Shown here piece by piece: positions 45,801 to 54,531 of a stretch of 64,000 nucleotides of DNA (the stretch's first letter is position 1; every line of letters starts with the position of its first letter). The notes under the pieces were generated by a model. The model saw only the letters and a program-made list of their open reading frames with translations, made no database searches and had not been told where the DNA came from. The position numbers and the translations under genes are program-made. The stretch is taken from the NCBI RefSeq assembly GCF_007860175.1, contig NZ_SJPX01000002.1:1550001-1614000 (forward strand), read 5' to 3'. The stretch is from Rubripirellula reticaptiva. Its GTDB lineage: Bacteria; Planctomycetota; Planctomycetia; Pirellulales; Pirellulaceae.

Positions 45801-46432
45801 TGACCAATCTTGATCGTCACCTCCGACGCTAGTTTCGGATTCATGCTGCCGCCTTCGCGCAGGTATTGCTGCAGCGTCGGACCGTCACAAAATTCAGACA
45901 CTAAATAAACGTGATCGTCGTCATCGAGCACTTCGTACAGCGGCACCAAGTACGGATGGTTTAAACTCGCAGCCGCGCGGGCTTCGAACAGACGATACTC
46001 GTTCTCGATCGATTGGCCGGCAACTGATTTCGCTAGCACCTTGATCGCCACGTCACGGCGCAGCACTTCATCGTGTGCGCGATGGACCACACCAAACCCT
46101 CCCTGGCCTACTTTTGCGCCCATCACAAATCGGCCAATGCGTTCAGGTACTTGCCGGGGCAGCATCGTAAACGACGAATCGGACGACTGGCCGATCGATC
46201 GCGTCGGCAGACTGCTTCCCGTCGCTGCGTGCAAGAGTCTTAGCACTTGCGCGATGCGTGAGTGACTCAGTCGTTCGGAAAGTTCGCCCAAGCCGCGCTG
46301 ACGCAATCGTTGATCAAAATCCTCGGCTGCACTCGCCAACTGATTCAGCGACGACGAGTCTCCGGAAAATGATTTCCTCTGACCGAAACCAAGCTGCGGA
46401 TCCGAATCGTCAAACGTATCATCCGTGGTCAA
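42857..46432 (-). CDS. Ser/Thr protein kinase with WD40 repeats
   Basis: This is a 1191-residue receptor-like kinase. Residues ~100-370 form a Hanks-type kinase: Gly-loop VGQGGFGVV at 108-116, VAIKVLAK with Lys131, HRDIKPGN with Asp225, and DFGLVT with Asp251. A transmembrane helix (LLVFAMIVLAMSSLVYFAN) at about residue 400 separates it from a helical linker and a large WD40 region to the end (SVAFSGDGQRLAVGTR, VVRISADGRFVVAGTSGGGI, SITLSPDGNSFLTGSDTGDV), probably two propellers. The WD40 part would sense or bind a partner outside and the kinase would phosphorylate cytoplasmic targets. The start is TTG 46432, since no ATG lies upstream of the kinase fold. It is monocistronic. Confidence 0.92.
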   Translation of the reverse strand: MTTDDTFDDSDPQLGFGQRKSFSGDSSSLNQLASAAEDFDQRLRQRGLGELSERLSHSRIAQVLRLLHAATGSSLPTRSIGQSSDSSFTMLPRQVPERIGRFVMGAKVGQGGFGVVHRAHDEVLRRDVAIKVLAKSVAGQSIENEYRLFEARAAASLNHPYLVPLYEVLDDDDHVYLVSEFCDGPTLQQYLREGGSMNPKLASEVTIKIGQAVSHAHGRGLVHRDIKPGNVMLVADTAKDSPLPFTPRLTDFGLVTNANWESDVGDQWRIGGTIIYMAPEQLMGLKGADARIADVYSLGLLLYQTLVGRLPFQSVDSVELLAEICTGDIESLPIQAPPISRDLVAICLKSIRRDLTRRYASVQDFVDDLVRWREGREVHARPRSVVERSVGVAKQSPWSSLLVFAMIVLAMSSLVYFANTNQRLRTQGKSLELALDQKATSESKAINIAYRSDLEHAFASIARNDDAEAIDRIREIERYVSDAWRDRFDFRILKAISTADWFRGESFDTRVSEIVPLSGTDLFAIVAEQNLIRVYQGSNGAMVKEIALDPKTKIYALDVSADRSLFAVGVSVPTSFSWFGPSNQVEFWPTLLGTADSNAKSKRLDVNLTGFKTTVESVAFSGDGQRLAVGTRYEPLETYDWKTNARTGVYESKSRSNDLCFETGQDLMYMPNSGEVVIRKTETGDVLNRFVPPKWRKFYRMARSGDGRWVAVSLSARGAVCLYDVNSAPENGETGLPIVLESPHGETLVVRISADGRFVVAGTSGGGIVVWDLSDVVNEQSSVEQPRDEQTNDETIQKPITVSPALYRVIHDQPITAISINDDGVIASGSEDGTVAFSYALPKPVTENAIRFDDGSIVAAMTADGRTAFVGCYDGSIWRFDVETKKQICIRKANRLRARSIAVMPRGPWGEDDWIAVGFDQGGAIIGRVPVSGVANTPVHWHDIPSKIQPGVPLDDESLVAVKIVCDESDKKICLCRGFGRIQCVRFECTPDNQEIQSIKPDVIDQTLTSVKAAYFADDQTVVTLGETIHVLKHSPESSVISKPGINFVQCLAFDRNKQLIYVGGKDGRVRMLDKNFELLKCSRPWVPLESKLHHSRVIESITLSPDGNSFLTGSDTGDVAIWDSETVRCLGTIWTGDSIGGLESMSISDDASVLLMHQCGLYKPLDSHRGALRFLNLPALTNPQTTLPSN

Positions 46433-46963
46433 CTTGGCTCCTCCAACTTCAATCCAAGCTGGTCAAGACCTTTGATCCACCGTCCTTGAACGATCGACAG
46501 TGACGCCAGCGATCGCCGACAAGAGTAAATTCCAATCACACCCCAAACCATCAAGAAACTCCAACGTCTAGTTTTACGATCATTTCTTTAAATTAGTCCG
46601 GTGCATCCGAATGCATTTTGTTAACGACGCTGGTCCAATGCCGTCATTGCGATCACGATAAAACCGTGAAGTTTAGCCAAAGCATCGACCGAGATGCAGC
46701 AAGGAGACAATTGATTTTCTAAATCTCAACAAAAAGCAAATTTCATGAATTTGAGAACGTGAATCTTCAGTCGCTCGCGTTAGCGTCGTCGTCATGTTGA
46801 ATCGAATGCTGACGATGTACCCCCGGCTACAGACTCAACCCTGCTCCAACCGGAGTCTGTTAACGCAGCAATTATCTTGCGACGTCTCGACTTACCACTC
46901 GCAACTAAGCAACCGGTTCAATCACCTAACGAACGCGGCGCCTTTGATTATGGCAACACCAGT
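46433..46963. other. 531-nt intergenic region
   Basis: This lies between the start of the kinase-WD40 gene and the stop of the next minus-strand sulfatase gene. An 8-bp inverted repeat ACAGACTC (46829-46836) / GAGTCTGT (46853-46860) is present without a T-run. No protein or RNA gene is recognisable. Confidence 0.5.
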
Positions 46964-48580
46964 CTAGTTTTCGACTGTGGCCTCGAAGCTTACCGGTGAT
47001 TTTGTCGTGCGGGGATCATTGCCGAGACTCGCCACCGTCGGTGGCGGTGGTAGTGTTTTCCACATTTGGTGGTCTAGATCGGCTAGGGTTTGGCGATTCT
47101 CAGGTGCGCTAGCGATGTTTGTATTTTCCATCGGATCGGTTTCGTGGTCGTACAGTTCCGTTGCGATGACTTTACCGTTTCGGCGGTCCTGCCACTGCGT
47201 GTAGCGGTAGCGACTGGTGCGCATCGAGTAGCCCATCATCGGCGTGCCGTTGTGCTTTCGTTGAAACTGACTAAACGCAGCCTGCTTTACCTCTTGATCA
47301 GAACCCGCCAACAGCGGCGTGAGGCTGCGGCCTTCAAGTTGATCGGGGATCGGAAGTCCCGTCAGTTCGCACAGGGTCGGGAAAACGTCAAGCAATTCGA
47401 CCAGTGCGCGAGTTTTTTGGCCGTTTCCCTTGGCGCTAGGTGCGCGAATGATCAATGGTACTCGCGTGTCGATCTCGTGGTTGGTCTGCTTGCACCAACT
47501 GTTATGTTCGCCAAGTTTCCAACCATGGTCGCTCCACAAAACGACCACCGTATTTTCCGACAGCCCCAGCAGGTCCAATTCGCTGATTAGTTTGCCCACC
47601 AAGCTGTCGATAAAACTGACCGATGCATAGTAGCCATGCTTGAGCCGACGTTGCTGCTCATTTGTAAGAGAACCTTGATCGGGTGCCGGAGCGCCAGCGA
47701 AATCGAAGTAGTCTCGCAGTTCGTACATCGTGTTCATAGCGAATGCAGGCGAGTCTTTCGGCAGCATCGGATTGACGGCAACCGGAATTGATTTGGGGTC
47801 GTAAAGTTCCCAGTACTTGCGTGGCACGACGAACGGCAAATGCGGACGAACGAATCCGGCGGCCAAGAAGAACGGCTTGTCTTGTTTCGCCAATCGCTTC
47901 ATGGCCGTAAGTGCTTGCTCGGCAATTGCACCGTCAATGTGTAAGTGTTCGGGAACATCAACGATCTCCGTCGCTTCGGCTCGCATGCGGTTAATCTTTT
48001 TCTGTGGTCGCCCTTCGACCTTCATCTGAATTCGGAACTCGGCAAGCTTACGTTTCGAATCATCCGACCAAAGCACCCGTGGCGTCGGCCAAGCATGCGG
48101 CTCGCTCCAGGATTCGTTATCCGGCCACGGATTATGGAAGATCTTTCCATAGGACACCGCGTGGTAACCATGATCGATGAAGTGCTTGGGCATGGTGACC
48201 GCATCCGGCATCGTCGTACGAAACTCAGTCACCAGATCCCAAACCTTGGTCGTGTCCGGCCTCAATCCCGTCATGATGCTGACTCGCGAAGGGTTGCAGA
48301 CAGCCACTTGGCAGTAGGCACGATCAAACAGCACACCCGATTTTGCCAAGCGATCGATGTTGGGCGACTGAATCGCTGGTTCGCCGTAACAGCCAAGCTC
48401 GGTACGGAGATCATCGACAGCGATGAATAGCACATTCAGTTTGTCGGCGGCGCATAACAGCGGCCCGGTGACAACAAACGCCGCCACTGCGAACATCGCC
48501 GCGATGCGGCTTCTTAAGATTTCAATTCTTAAACATAGATCGGTCGACACTTGCAAAGCCTTGTCCGAGTGCGTGATCAT
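46964..48580 (-). CDS. iduronate-2-sulfatase-like sulfatase
   Basis: This is a 538-residue sulfatase with an N-terminal hydrophobic segment (IAAMFAVAAFVVTGPLLCAA) that should export it. The core begins NVLFIAVDDLRTELGCYGEP. The formylglycine motif VCNPSRVSIMTGLRPDTTK has its Cys at about residue 95, and VVLWSDHGWKLGEHNSWCKQ, FFLAAGFVRPHLPFVVP and RAPSAKGNGQKTRALVELLD match the iduronate-sulfatase branch. It would remove sulfate from polysaccharides outside the cytoplasm. The start is ATG 48580; ATG 48496 is an alternative but leaves no positive n-region. The sigma factor gene is upstream on the same strand but with an 83-nt gap and unrelated function. Confidence 0.93.
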   Translation of the reverse strand: MITHSDKALQVSTDLCLRIEILRSRIAAMFAVAAFVVTGPLLCAADKLNVLFIAVDDLRTELGCYGEPAIQSPNIDRLAKSGVLFDRAYCQVAVCNPSRVSIMTGLRPDTTKVWDLVTEFRTTMPDAVTMPKHFIDHGYHAVSYGKIFHNPWPDNESWSEPHAWPTPRVLWSDDSKRKLAEFRIQMKVEGRPQKKINRMRAEATEIVDVPEHLHIDGAIAEQALTAMKRLAKQDKPFFLAAGFVRPHLPFVVPRKYWELYDPKSIPVAVNPMLPKDSPAFAMNTMYELRDYFDFAGAPAPDQGSLTNEQQRRLKHGYYASVSFIDSLVGKLISELDLLGLSENTVVVLWSDHGWKLGEHNSWCKQTNHEIDTRVPLIIRAPSAKGNGQKTRALVELLDVFPTLCELTGLPIPDQLEGRSLTPLLAGSDQEVKQAAFSQFQRKHNGTPMMGYSMRTSRYRYTQWQDRRNGKVIATELYDHETDPMENTNIASAPENRQTLADLDHQMWKTLPPPPTVASLGNDPRTTKSPVSFEATVEN

Positions 48581-48663
48581 TTTACGAGTTCTATTCGATC
48601 ACAATTGTATTCAAATTGTCGGATCGATGATTGCTAACCCGGCATAGAGCGTGACGCTTGTTG

Positions 48664-49317
48664 CTACTCGGGTAACTCGGCCATACGCGTTCTCAATCGG
48701 CGCAGCACTCGCGACTTTGCTTGATAGACGCTGGCGACCGAGATCCCCAGGGTGGCTGCGACCGTTGATGCGGGTTGCTGGTCCACGGCGGTCAACAAGA
48801 ATGCTCGCCAAGTCGTCGGCTCGAATTCGGATTCCACGAACGTCAGGACTTGCCGGATCAGCGGGCTCTCGATCGATGCCGGACAGATCGTTGAATCCAA
48901 CGAATCGGGCTGGCCATCCTGGCTGACTTGGTGCAGTTGATCCAGTGCCGCGGTCCCGCCGGCCGCACCTCCCTCGGCGGCCTCGCGTTTTGACAATCGG
49001 CGAAAATGGTCGCGAACCCGATTGCGTGTGATCGTGGCCAACCAGGACCGGAAACTGCCTTTGTCCTTTTGGCGTTGGAAGTCGCCGATGCCTCGCGCGA
49101 CCGACGCAAACACGTCTTGAACCACATCCGGCGCGTCGGACGGCGCGATTCCCGAAGTCCGGCACCACCGATAAACGATCGGGCCAAACGTGTTGACCAG
49201 CCGGCTCCAACTTTCCGCATCCATTTGCTTGACGCCGCTCATCAGCATCGTTGAAAGCGTGGGGTGATCGCCGGGCTGCTCGTCTGAGTTCACAAATGGG
49301 GGAAAAACTTTGTTCAT
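48664..49317 (-). CDS. ECF RNA polymerase sigma factor
   Basis: This 217-residue protein has the sigma-70 region 2 (WSRLVNTFGPIVYRWCRTSG, DVVQDVFASVARGIGDFQ, FRSWLATITRNRVRDHFRR) and region 4 (WRAFLLTAVDQQPASTVAAT, LGISVASVYQAKSRVLRRLR). The linker between them is long and Gly/Ala/Asp-rich, as in planctomycete ECF groups linked with Ser/Thr kinases. It should direct RNA polymerase to stress or signal-responsive promoters. ATG 49317 lies 78 nt from the start of a divergent kinase gene that carries a zinc anti-sigma motif, so that neighbour is a likely regulator; the intergenic gap must contain both promoters, perhaps autoregulated. Confidence 0.92.
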   Translation of the reverse strand: MNKVFPPFVNSDEQPGDHPTLSTMLMSGVKQMDAESWSRLVNTFGPIVYRWCRTSGIAPSDAPDVVQDVFASVARGIGDFQRQKDKGSFRSWLATITRNRVRDHFRRLSKREAAEGGAAGGTAALDQLHQVSQDGQPDSLDSTICPASIESPLIRQVLTFVESEFEPTTWRAFLLTAVDQQPASTVAATLGISVASVYQAKSRVLRRLRTRMAELPE

Positions 49318-49395
49318 AAAAAGATTTTATCAGCAAAGCGTGTCAGATGCCGGCGTTCATCCTGGTGAGTTACCCTAACAAGCCCGGAGAACCCC

Positions 49396-52300
49396 ATGAT
49401 GACCGCAACCGAGTGCCCGTCGATCGAACGTCTCAGAGAGCTGACGCTTGGGCGTTTGGCCGAAGACGATAGTGATGCCGTGCTGGACCATCTTCGCGAC
49501 TGTCAGGTTTGCCAAGCCGAACTGGAAACGATCGGCGACGGCGATGACTCCCTCATCCACGCCATTCGGTCTCCCGACGACGATTCGGGCTTGGCTAGCG
49601 AACCCCAGTTCCAGCAGGCTTTGGTCGCGGCCCTGGGGGCACTCGGCAGCCGCGATCCATCGCTCACGTCCTCGGACGTTCCCGCCTTCCCCGTTTCAAT
49701 GGACGAGTACGAGATCGTTCGTCCGCTCGGCCGTGGCGGAATGGGGAACGTGTATTTAGCCCGCCATACCAAGCTGGGGCGATTGGTTGCGATCAAAGTG
49801 CTAGCCAACCATCGTCTAGCTGATGCCAAAATGAAGGAGCGTTTCGAGGCCGAAATGCGGGCGGTCGGTCGGCTAAGTCATCCGGGCATCGTCACCGCTC
49901 ATGACGCTCGCGAAATCGACGGAACGGCGGTGCTGGTGACCGAGTTCATCGACGGCATGGATTTGTCTCAGTTGGTTTCGCGAACCGGACCGATCGGCGT
50001 CGCGAACGCTTGCGAGCTCGTCCGACAAGTCGCGGTGGCACTGCAATACACCAGCGATCAAGGATTCGTTCATCGCGACATCAAACCGTCTAACATCATG
50101 CTGGGCAGCGGCGCCGAAGTGAAGTTGCTGGACTTGGGGTTGGCCCGTCTGCAGGAACCCGTTCACGAGCCGTCCAATTTGACCGGCACCGGACAAGCGA
50201 TGGGGACGGCTGACTTCATCGCGCCCGAACAGGTCACCGACAGTCGCAGCGTTGACGTTCGTGCCGACATCTATTCGCTGGGCTGCACGCTATTCAAACT
50301 GCTGACCGGACACGCCCCGTTTACCGGTCCCGAACACTCGACCGCGTTCGCGAAGATGACCGCGCACGTTTCTTCCCCACCGCCAAAGACCAGCGATCAG
50401 CTTCCCGATGTGCCCCGCGGCTTGTCGAACTTGATCGCGTCGATGTTGGCGAAAGATCCCGCATCGCGACCACAAACTCCGATGCAGGTTGCTGAAAAAC
50501 TGACACCGTTTGCTAGAGACGCCGACCTAAATGCGTTGATTCATCACGCCGAAACGGTCGTACCCGATCACGCCGTCGCTACCGAATCGGTACAGCAAGC
50601 CCCCCCTCAAACACAGCCGTGGCTGCGACGAACCGTGCCTCGATCCGTTGCGATCGCTGCGGGCTTTGTCGGTTTGTTCGTTGGATTGTGCGGTGGATTT
50701 CTGATTCGCATCAAGTCGCCCGATGGCTCGGTCGTGACAGTGAGTGCACCGGAGGGGAGTGAGATCAGCATTCATCCCGAAGAAACGAAAGAGTCCGTAC
50801 CTACATCCGCTGTCGCGACATCGCTCGGAAACGAATACGAAGCCCCCTTCCTGATGTTTGCGATTTTGGCGTCGAAGGCCGAAACGGACCAGTATGTGGC
50901 CAAACATGGTGGGCCGTCCGACGACCTAAACATTTCTCACGATGGCATTCGCTGGTACGTAGTAGATCCAGACGTGACCACGGTGCAGAATTTCGAAAAG
51001 GATGGCCAAGCTTTTCATTTAGTTCGCGAAGCTGAATCGCTGAAGTTCACCAACGGAAACTTGCGTGAGGAAATCGAAACGGCGCAATCGAAAGGCAGGC
51101 AACTGATCGAACTGCGACTGAGCGAACAATCCGGAAAATCACTCCGCGAGTTGACTCGCAACAACTTGAAGCGACAACTGGCGATCATCGTCAACGGCAA
51201 GATTCGAATGGCGCCAACGATCAACGACGAAGTCGGACGCGATGTCGCCATCTCGGGTAAGTTCAGCGACGCAGAAATCAAGTTCCTAATGGATTCACTG
51301 GGCAGCGGACTTGTTCAACCATTGTCGAAACCGGCAGACGCGACGGAGTCGAAAACCGATCTCCAGCGATTGCAAGGCGTTTGGCTAATGTCAGAGAACA
51401 ACCATTCGCTGGTCGCGTTCGACACCTCAACCTTTGTCATAGCCGATCGAGATTCGGTTCTATCCGCTGGAAAAATGACCTTCAAGGGCGGAAAGCACAA
51501 ACAGATGGAACTGAATTATTCATTTCCATCTGGGCCAAAACAAACGGCAGTTTACCGTTTTCTTGCAAAGGACCGAATCGAACTACAGCTTAGTTACGAT
51601 CCTTCTGCCTTGCTGTCGACAAACCCCGACGACGCCCTGAGTGTCAACGTGGTGGTAATCGATCGTCTTGGCGACATGCCCAGCACCATGGAACAGACTT
51701 TTGAGCTGACAAAGAGTCCTCCGTTGGCCAATATCGAAGTAGACACGAGGGGCAAGTTGCTGCAGGCCGCGATGCAGATCATGCAAGTGAAGTCGATGGG
51801 CATCGAAGGATACGCCGCGTTCCACAAGAAAGCACAGACGGCCCAACATCAAACAGAGTCCAACAATCACTTGAAACGATTGGCCCTTGGTTTTCACAAC
51901 TTCAACGCCGTGTACCGAAAGTTTCCCGCTTCGGCATCGACCGGGCGGGAAGGATCACTTGGCGTCGACAACGAATCGCAGATTCAGCCGTTCTCTTGGC
52001 GAGTAGCGATCTTGCCGTTTATTGAACAACAACAGCTTTACGAGCAATATCGCTTTGACGAACCGTGGGACAGCGAAGCCAATTTGAAATTACTGGACCA
52101 AATGCCCGACGTATATCGCAGCCCCACGGCGCCGGCCGATCAACCGGCCGGACACACCAACTATCAAGGCATCGCCAACGGAACCGGTGCGATGGGAACC
52201 ACCGACGGCCTAAAACTACGAGACATCCGCGACGGAACGTCGAACACGTTATTGATCATGGAAACCGAATCGTCGATACCTTGGACGAAGCCGCAAGATC

Positions 52301-52443
52301 TGGACGGGATACCCGAGTTCACCAATGACGCGGTACTTCGCTACGCCCTGGCCGACGGATCAGTGCAAACGATGCACCCAATCGACATGGACAAACTAAA
52401 ATCCCTGATCACAAGAGACGGCGGCGAAATCTTGCCCCCCTAA
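49396..52443 (+). CDS. multidomain Ser/Thr kinase: zinc anti-sigma motif, kinase, TM, SecD-P1-like, TIGR03067-like, DUF1559
   Basis: This is a 1015-residue protein. Residues 25-45 carry HLRDCQVC, the H-x3-C-x2-C zinc motif (His32, Cys36, Cys39) of anti-sigma factors. Residues ~105-370 form a Hanks kinase (LGRGGMGNV loop, Lys134 in VAIKVL, HRDIKPSN with Asp228, and DLG with Asp246 instead of DFG). A transmembrane helix (VAIAAGFVGLFVGLCGGFLI) lies near 418-437. Outside follow a segment like the SecD P1 head (LRELTRNNLKRQLAIIVNGK and FSDAEIKFLMDSLGSG, ~575-637), a TIGR03067-like part (LQRLQGVWLMSENN) and DUF1559 (ALGFHNFNAVYRKFPASAS, RDIRDGTSNTLLIME). The start MM at 49396 follows a GGAG. It is divergent from the ECF sigma factor, so it is probably its membrane-bound regulator. 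Confidence 0.9.
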   Translation: MMTATECPSIERLRELTLGRLAEDDSDAVLDHLRDCQVCQAELETIGDGDDSLIHAIRSPDDDSGLASEPQFQQALVAALGALGSRDPSLTSSDVPAFPVSMDEYEIVRPLGRGGMGNVYLARHTKLGRLVAIKVLANHRLADAKMKERFEAEMRAVGRLSHPGIVTAHDAREIDGTAVLVTEFIDGMDLSQLVSRTGPIGVANACELVRQVAVALQYTSDQGFVHRDIKPSNIMLGSGAEVKLLDLGLARLQEPVHEPSNLTGTGQAMGTADFIAPEQVTDSRSVDVRADIYSLGCTLFKLLTGHAPFTGPEHSTAFAKMTAHVSSPPPKTSDQLPDVPRGLSNLIASMLAKDPASRPQTPMQVAEKLTPFARDADLNALIHHAETVVPDHAVATESVQQAPPQTQPWLRRTVPRSVAIAAGFVGLFVGLCGGFLIRIKSPDGSVVTVSAPEGSEISIHPEETKESVPTSAVATSLGNEYEAPFLMFAILASKAETDQYVAKHGGPSDDLNISHDGIRWYVVDPDVTTVQNFEKDGQAFHLVREAESLKFTNGNLREEIETAQSKGRQLIELRLSEQSGKSLRELTRNNLKRQLAIIVNGKIRMAPTINDEVGRDVAISGKFSDAEIKFLMDSLGSGLVQPLSKPADATESKTDLQRLQGVWLMSENNHSLVAFDTSTFVIADRDSVLSAGKMTFKGGKHKQMELNYSFPSGPKQTAVYRFLAKDRIELQLSYDPSALLSTNPDDALSVNVVVIDRLGDMPSTMEQTFELTKSPPLANIEVDTRGKLLQAAMQIMQVKSMGIEGYAAFHKKAQTAQHQTESNNHLKRLALGFHNFNAVYRKFPASASTGREGSLGVDNESQIQPFSWRVAILPFIEQQQLYEQYRFDEPWDSEANLKLLDQMPDVYRSPTAPADQPAGHTNYQGIANGTGAMGTTDGLKLRDIRDGTSNTLLIMETESSIPWTKPQDLDGIPEFTNDAVLRYALADGSVQTMHPIDMDKLKSLITRDGGEILPP

Positions 52444-52499
52444 CAACATCGGATAGGTTGTCACCGAACAGGTCATGGTTCTAATTCGATCCTAGCGTG

Positions 52500-52892
52500 T
52501 CAGTCGGCCTTGGCCCGATATTTGTCGATGATGTTTTTGATTTTATCAGGACCTCGCAGGCCGCTGACATCGATTTCAATCCCTGATTGAGCCGCACTGC
52601 TGACCCCGATCCGACCCGTATCAAGAATTCGTTGAAAGAACGTTTGATCCAGCTGAACGTTGCGTACGTCACGGTGCCAGACTTCGGTGATCGACCGACT
52701 GAGCCAACCTCGATGCAATCGCGTTCGAAGGTTGGTGATAGTCAATTCAGTCGACCGGCAACGAAAATACCAAACTAATAGGATGGGGATTCCGACCCCG
52801 ACAAGGCACAAAATCACGGTGACAACGAATCCGATGGGGTTGTTTCGAAACATCGAAGGCGAGTCAACAAAGACGGTTTCTTCGTCGGACAT
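52500..52892 (-). CDS. small membrane protein with bacterial PH-like domain
   Basis: This is a 130-residue protein. It has one strong hydrophobic segment (IGFVVTVILCLVGVGIPILLV at about residues 20-40) followed by a basic, beta-rich region with TELTITNLRTRLHRGWLSRS and EVWHRDVRNVQLDQTFFQR, the pattern of YdbS/YdbT-type bacterial PH domains (the TNxR..RG..S...I.L..I.NV module). Such proteins sit at the membrane with the PH domain in the cytoplasm; their function is poorly known. ATG 52892 is chosen because the preceding 19 codons are Arg/Ser-rich without motif. It is convergent with the kinase gene and divergent from the glycosidase gene. Confidence 0.78.
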   Translation of the reverse strand: MSDEETVFVDSPSMFRNNPIGFVVTVILCLVGVGIPILLVWYFRCRSTELTITNLRTRLHRGWLSRSITEVWHRDVRNVQLDQTFFQRILDTGRIGVSSAAQSGIEIDVSGLRGPDKIKNIIDKYRAKAD

Positions 52893-53105
52893 CTTGTGTG
52901 TTCTCCTAGAGAAATTCAAGCGTGAAACAGATACGATCTCTTTTCCCACACTTTGACCGGCCCAGAATGGAGTCAGTCAAGGCGCGAAAAAACGATGCGT
53001 CGAAAAATGAAGATCGATGATGGTTCCCTGGTAAAATTATCTCTTAACGCCGGCTTGCGCATTTATACGACTGTTTCCCTCATAACGAAGTTCGGAAATC
53101 CGACC

Positions 53106-54269
53106 ATGCTCTTGCTGTCTCGCTCCATCGGTTTGCTCGTTTTGATCGCGGTCGGAATCTGCTTCTCGTTAGCACGACCTTGCGTCTATGCACAGGAACA
53201 GACAACTCCCAAACGTCCGGGCGTGTTTCGCCAGAATGATTTAGTAACCGTTCGCGGCGGCGATGGCGAAATGCTTCGCGGTGTTGCTGTTTTTGTATTC
53301 AAGTATCGCCGGAGCGACGTTCAACAGTCTGGTGTCGCGCTGCTGGATGACATCGACTCGGACACTTACTGGGACGAATTGGTTGACCGAGGCATCAATG
53401 CGGTTCGCGTCGTTTACTTTGATCCATGGCAACGGTCTCACGGCGACGCAGGTGCCAGCGATCCGTATCCCTTCGCTGACCTCGACAATGCTGACGACGT
53501 CGCGGCGACGCTTCGCGACATCGACAAGGCTGTCGAACAGGCCGACCGGCGCGGCATGTCGGTGATGATCAATTACCACGACACCGGTGGCTATCGAGAT
53601 CCGCTGCACACGGTCGCTGCCGACGACCGACACTTTTCCTACGGGGAATCGATGCAGTATTGCCAGCGGTTTTGGAAACTGGTAGCCAGCCGTTATCGAA
53701 ACCAGGCTCATGTTTTTTACGAACTGACTAACGAACCGGTGCGTTGGCATCCAAACGACTATACCGCGACCGACTTGGAAAATTTCGCCTCGCTGTACGG
53801 CCAAGTACGCAGTGATGCACCCGAGACTCATGTGGTGTTGGTATCAGCCGCAACGACGGCCAGTTGGGATCGCCGCCGGAACTTGCTGTTCCTAGCCCGA
53901 GAACTTGAAAAACGGGGTGTCGACTTTTCCAACGCGTCTATCGGATTTCATCCTTACTCGCTTGCCGACATCGACGCTGATGGCCAAGCGTGCTCGCCCC
54001 AGGTCGCTGACTTGGATCTGATCAAGCCCGTGACCGAGCTGATGAGAGCTGGGTATGCGGCACTGAATACTGAACAAAACTTTCCAACCGGCACGATCGA
54101 GTCCGAAGATCCCGATTCTCCGCCGCTCTTAAAAGGCGATAGCACAGGGATCCAATCCATGCAGCGTCTTGGCATCAGTTGGTTTCTTTGGAACACATCA
54201 GGCCCCAAAGAAATGAGAAATCTAGACTGGCTGATCACCGACGCGGCGAAGCACGGGTACGCTTGGTAG
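53106..54269 (+). CDS. GH5-like secreted glycoside hydrolase
   Basis: This 387-residue protein starts with a signal peptide (LLVLIAVGICFSLARPCVYA). The body fits a glycoside hydrolase family 5 (cellulase-type) TIM barrel: RGVAVFVFKYRRSD at the first strand, WDELVDRGINAVRVVYFDPW, MSVMINYHDTGGY, and VFYELTNEPVRW with the proposed acid/base Glu at residue 210. NTEQNFP with Glu at about 323 is the likely nucleophile, and WFLWNTSG supplies the aromatic end. It would hydrolyse beta-linked polysaccharides (beta-glucan or mannan) outside the cell. ATG 53106 is chosen for the signal; earlier in-frame codons from 52953 add no signal features. Substrate is unproven. Confidence 0.82.
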   Translation: MLLLSRSIGLLVLIAVGICFSLARPCVYAQEQTTPKRPGVFRQNDLVTVRGGDGEMLRGVAVFVFKYRRSDVQQSGVALLDDIDSDTYWDELVDRGINAVRVVYFDPWQRSHGDAGASDPYPFADLDNADDVAATLRDIDKAVEQADRRGMSVMINYHDTGGYRDPLHTVAADDRHFSYGESMQYCQRFWKLVASRYRNQAHVFYELTNEPVRWHPNDYTATDLENFASLYGQVRSDAPETHVVLVSAATTASWDRRRNLLFLARELEKRGVDFSNASIGFHPYSLADIDADGQACSPQVADLDLIKPVTELMRAGYAALNTEQNFPTGTIESEDPDSPPLLKGDSTGIQSMQRLGISWFLWNTSGPKEMRNLDWLITDAAKHGYAW

Positions 54270-54531
54270 CCGAGACGATTTGCCGACTGAAACGTGTTTC
54301 ACGGCTCTACGTCGTCGCCGCGACACGTAAACAGTCATGTCGTACCGATTGTACGGTCCATGGTGAGGATTAATCCGTCTTATCCCTTTACAAGCGAAAT
54401 GTCGGATGACGGGATCCCGATGATTCTCTCGACGGGCACGTGGTCGGCGATCATCGCTGCGTGTCGGCGACCGGGGCACCACACTCTTCGGATGACTAAA
54501 CACTCAACGGTTCGACGGGCTGTACCGCTGC

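Noticed and set aside
46829-46860. 8-bp inverted repeat as a terminator
   Set aside because: It has no T-run on either strand and a 16-nt loop; it is listed only as a feature of the gap.
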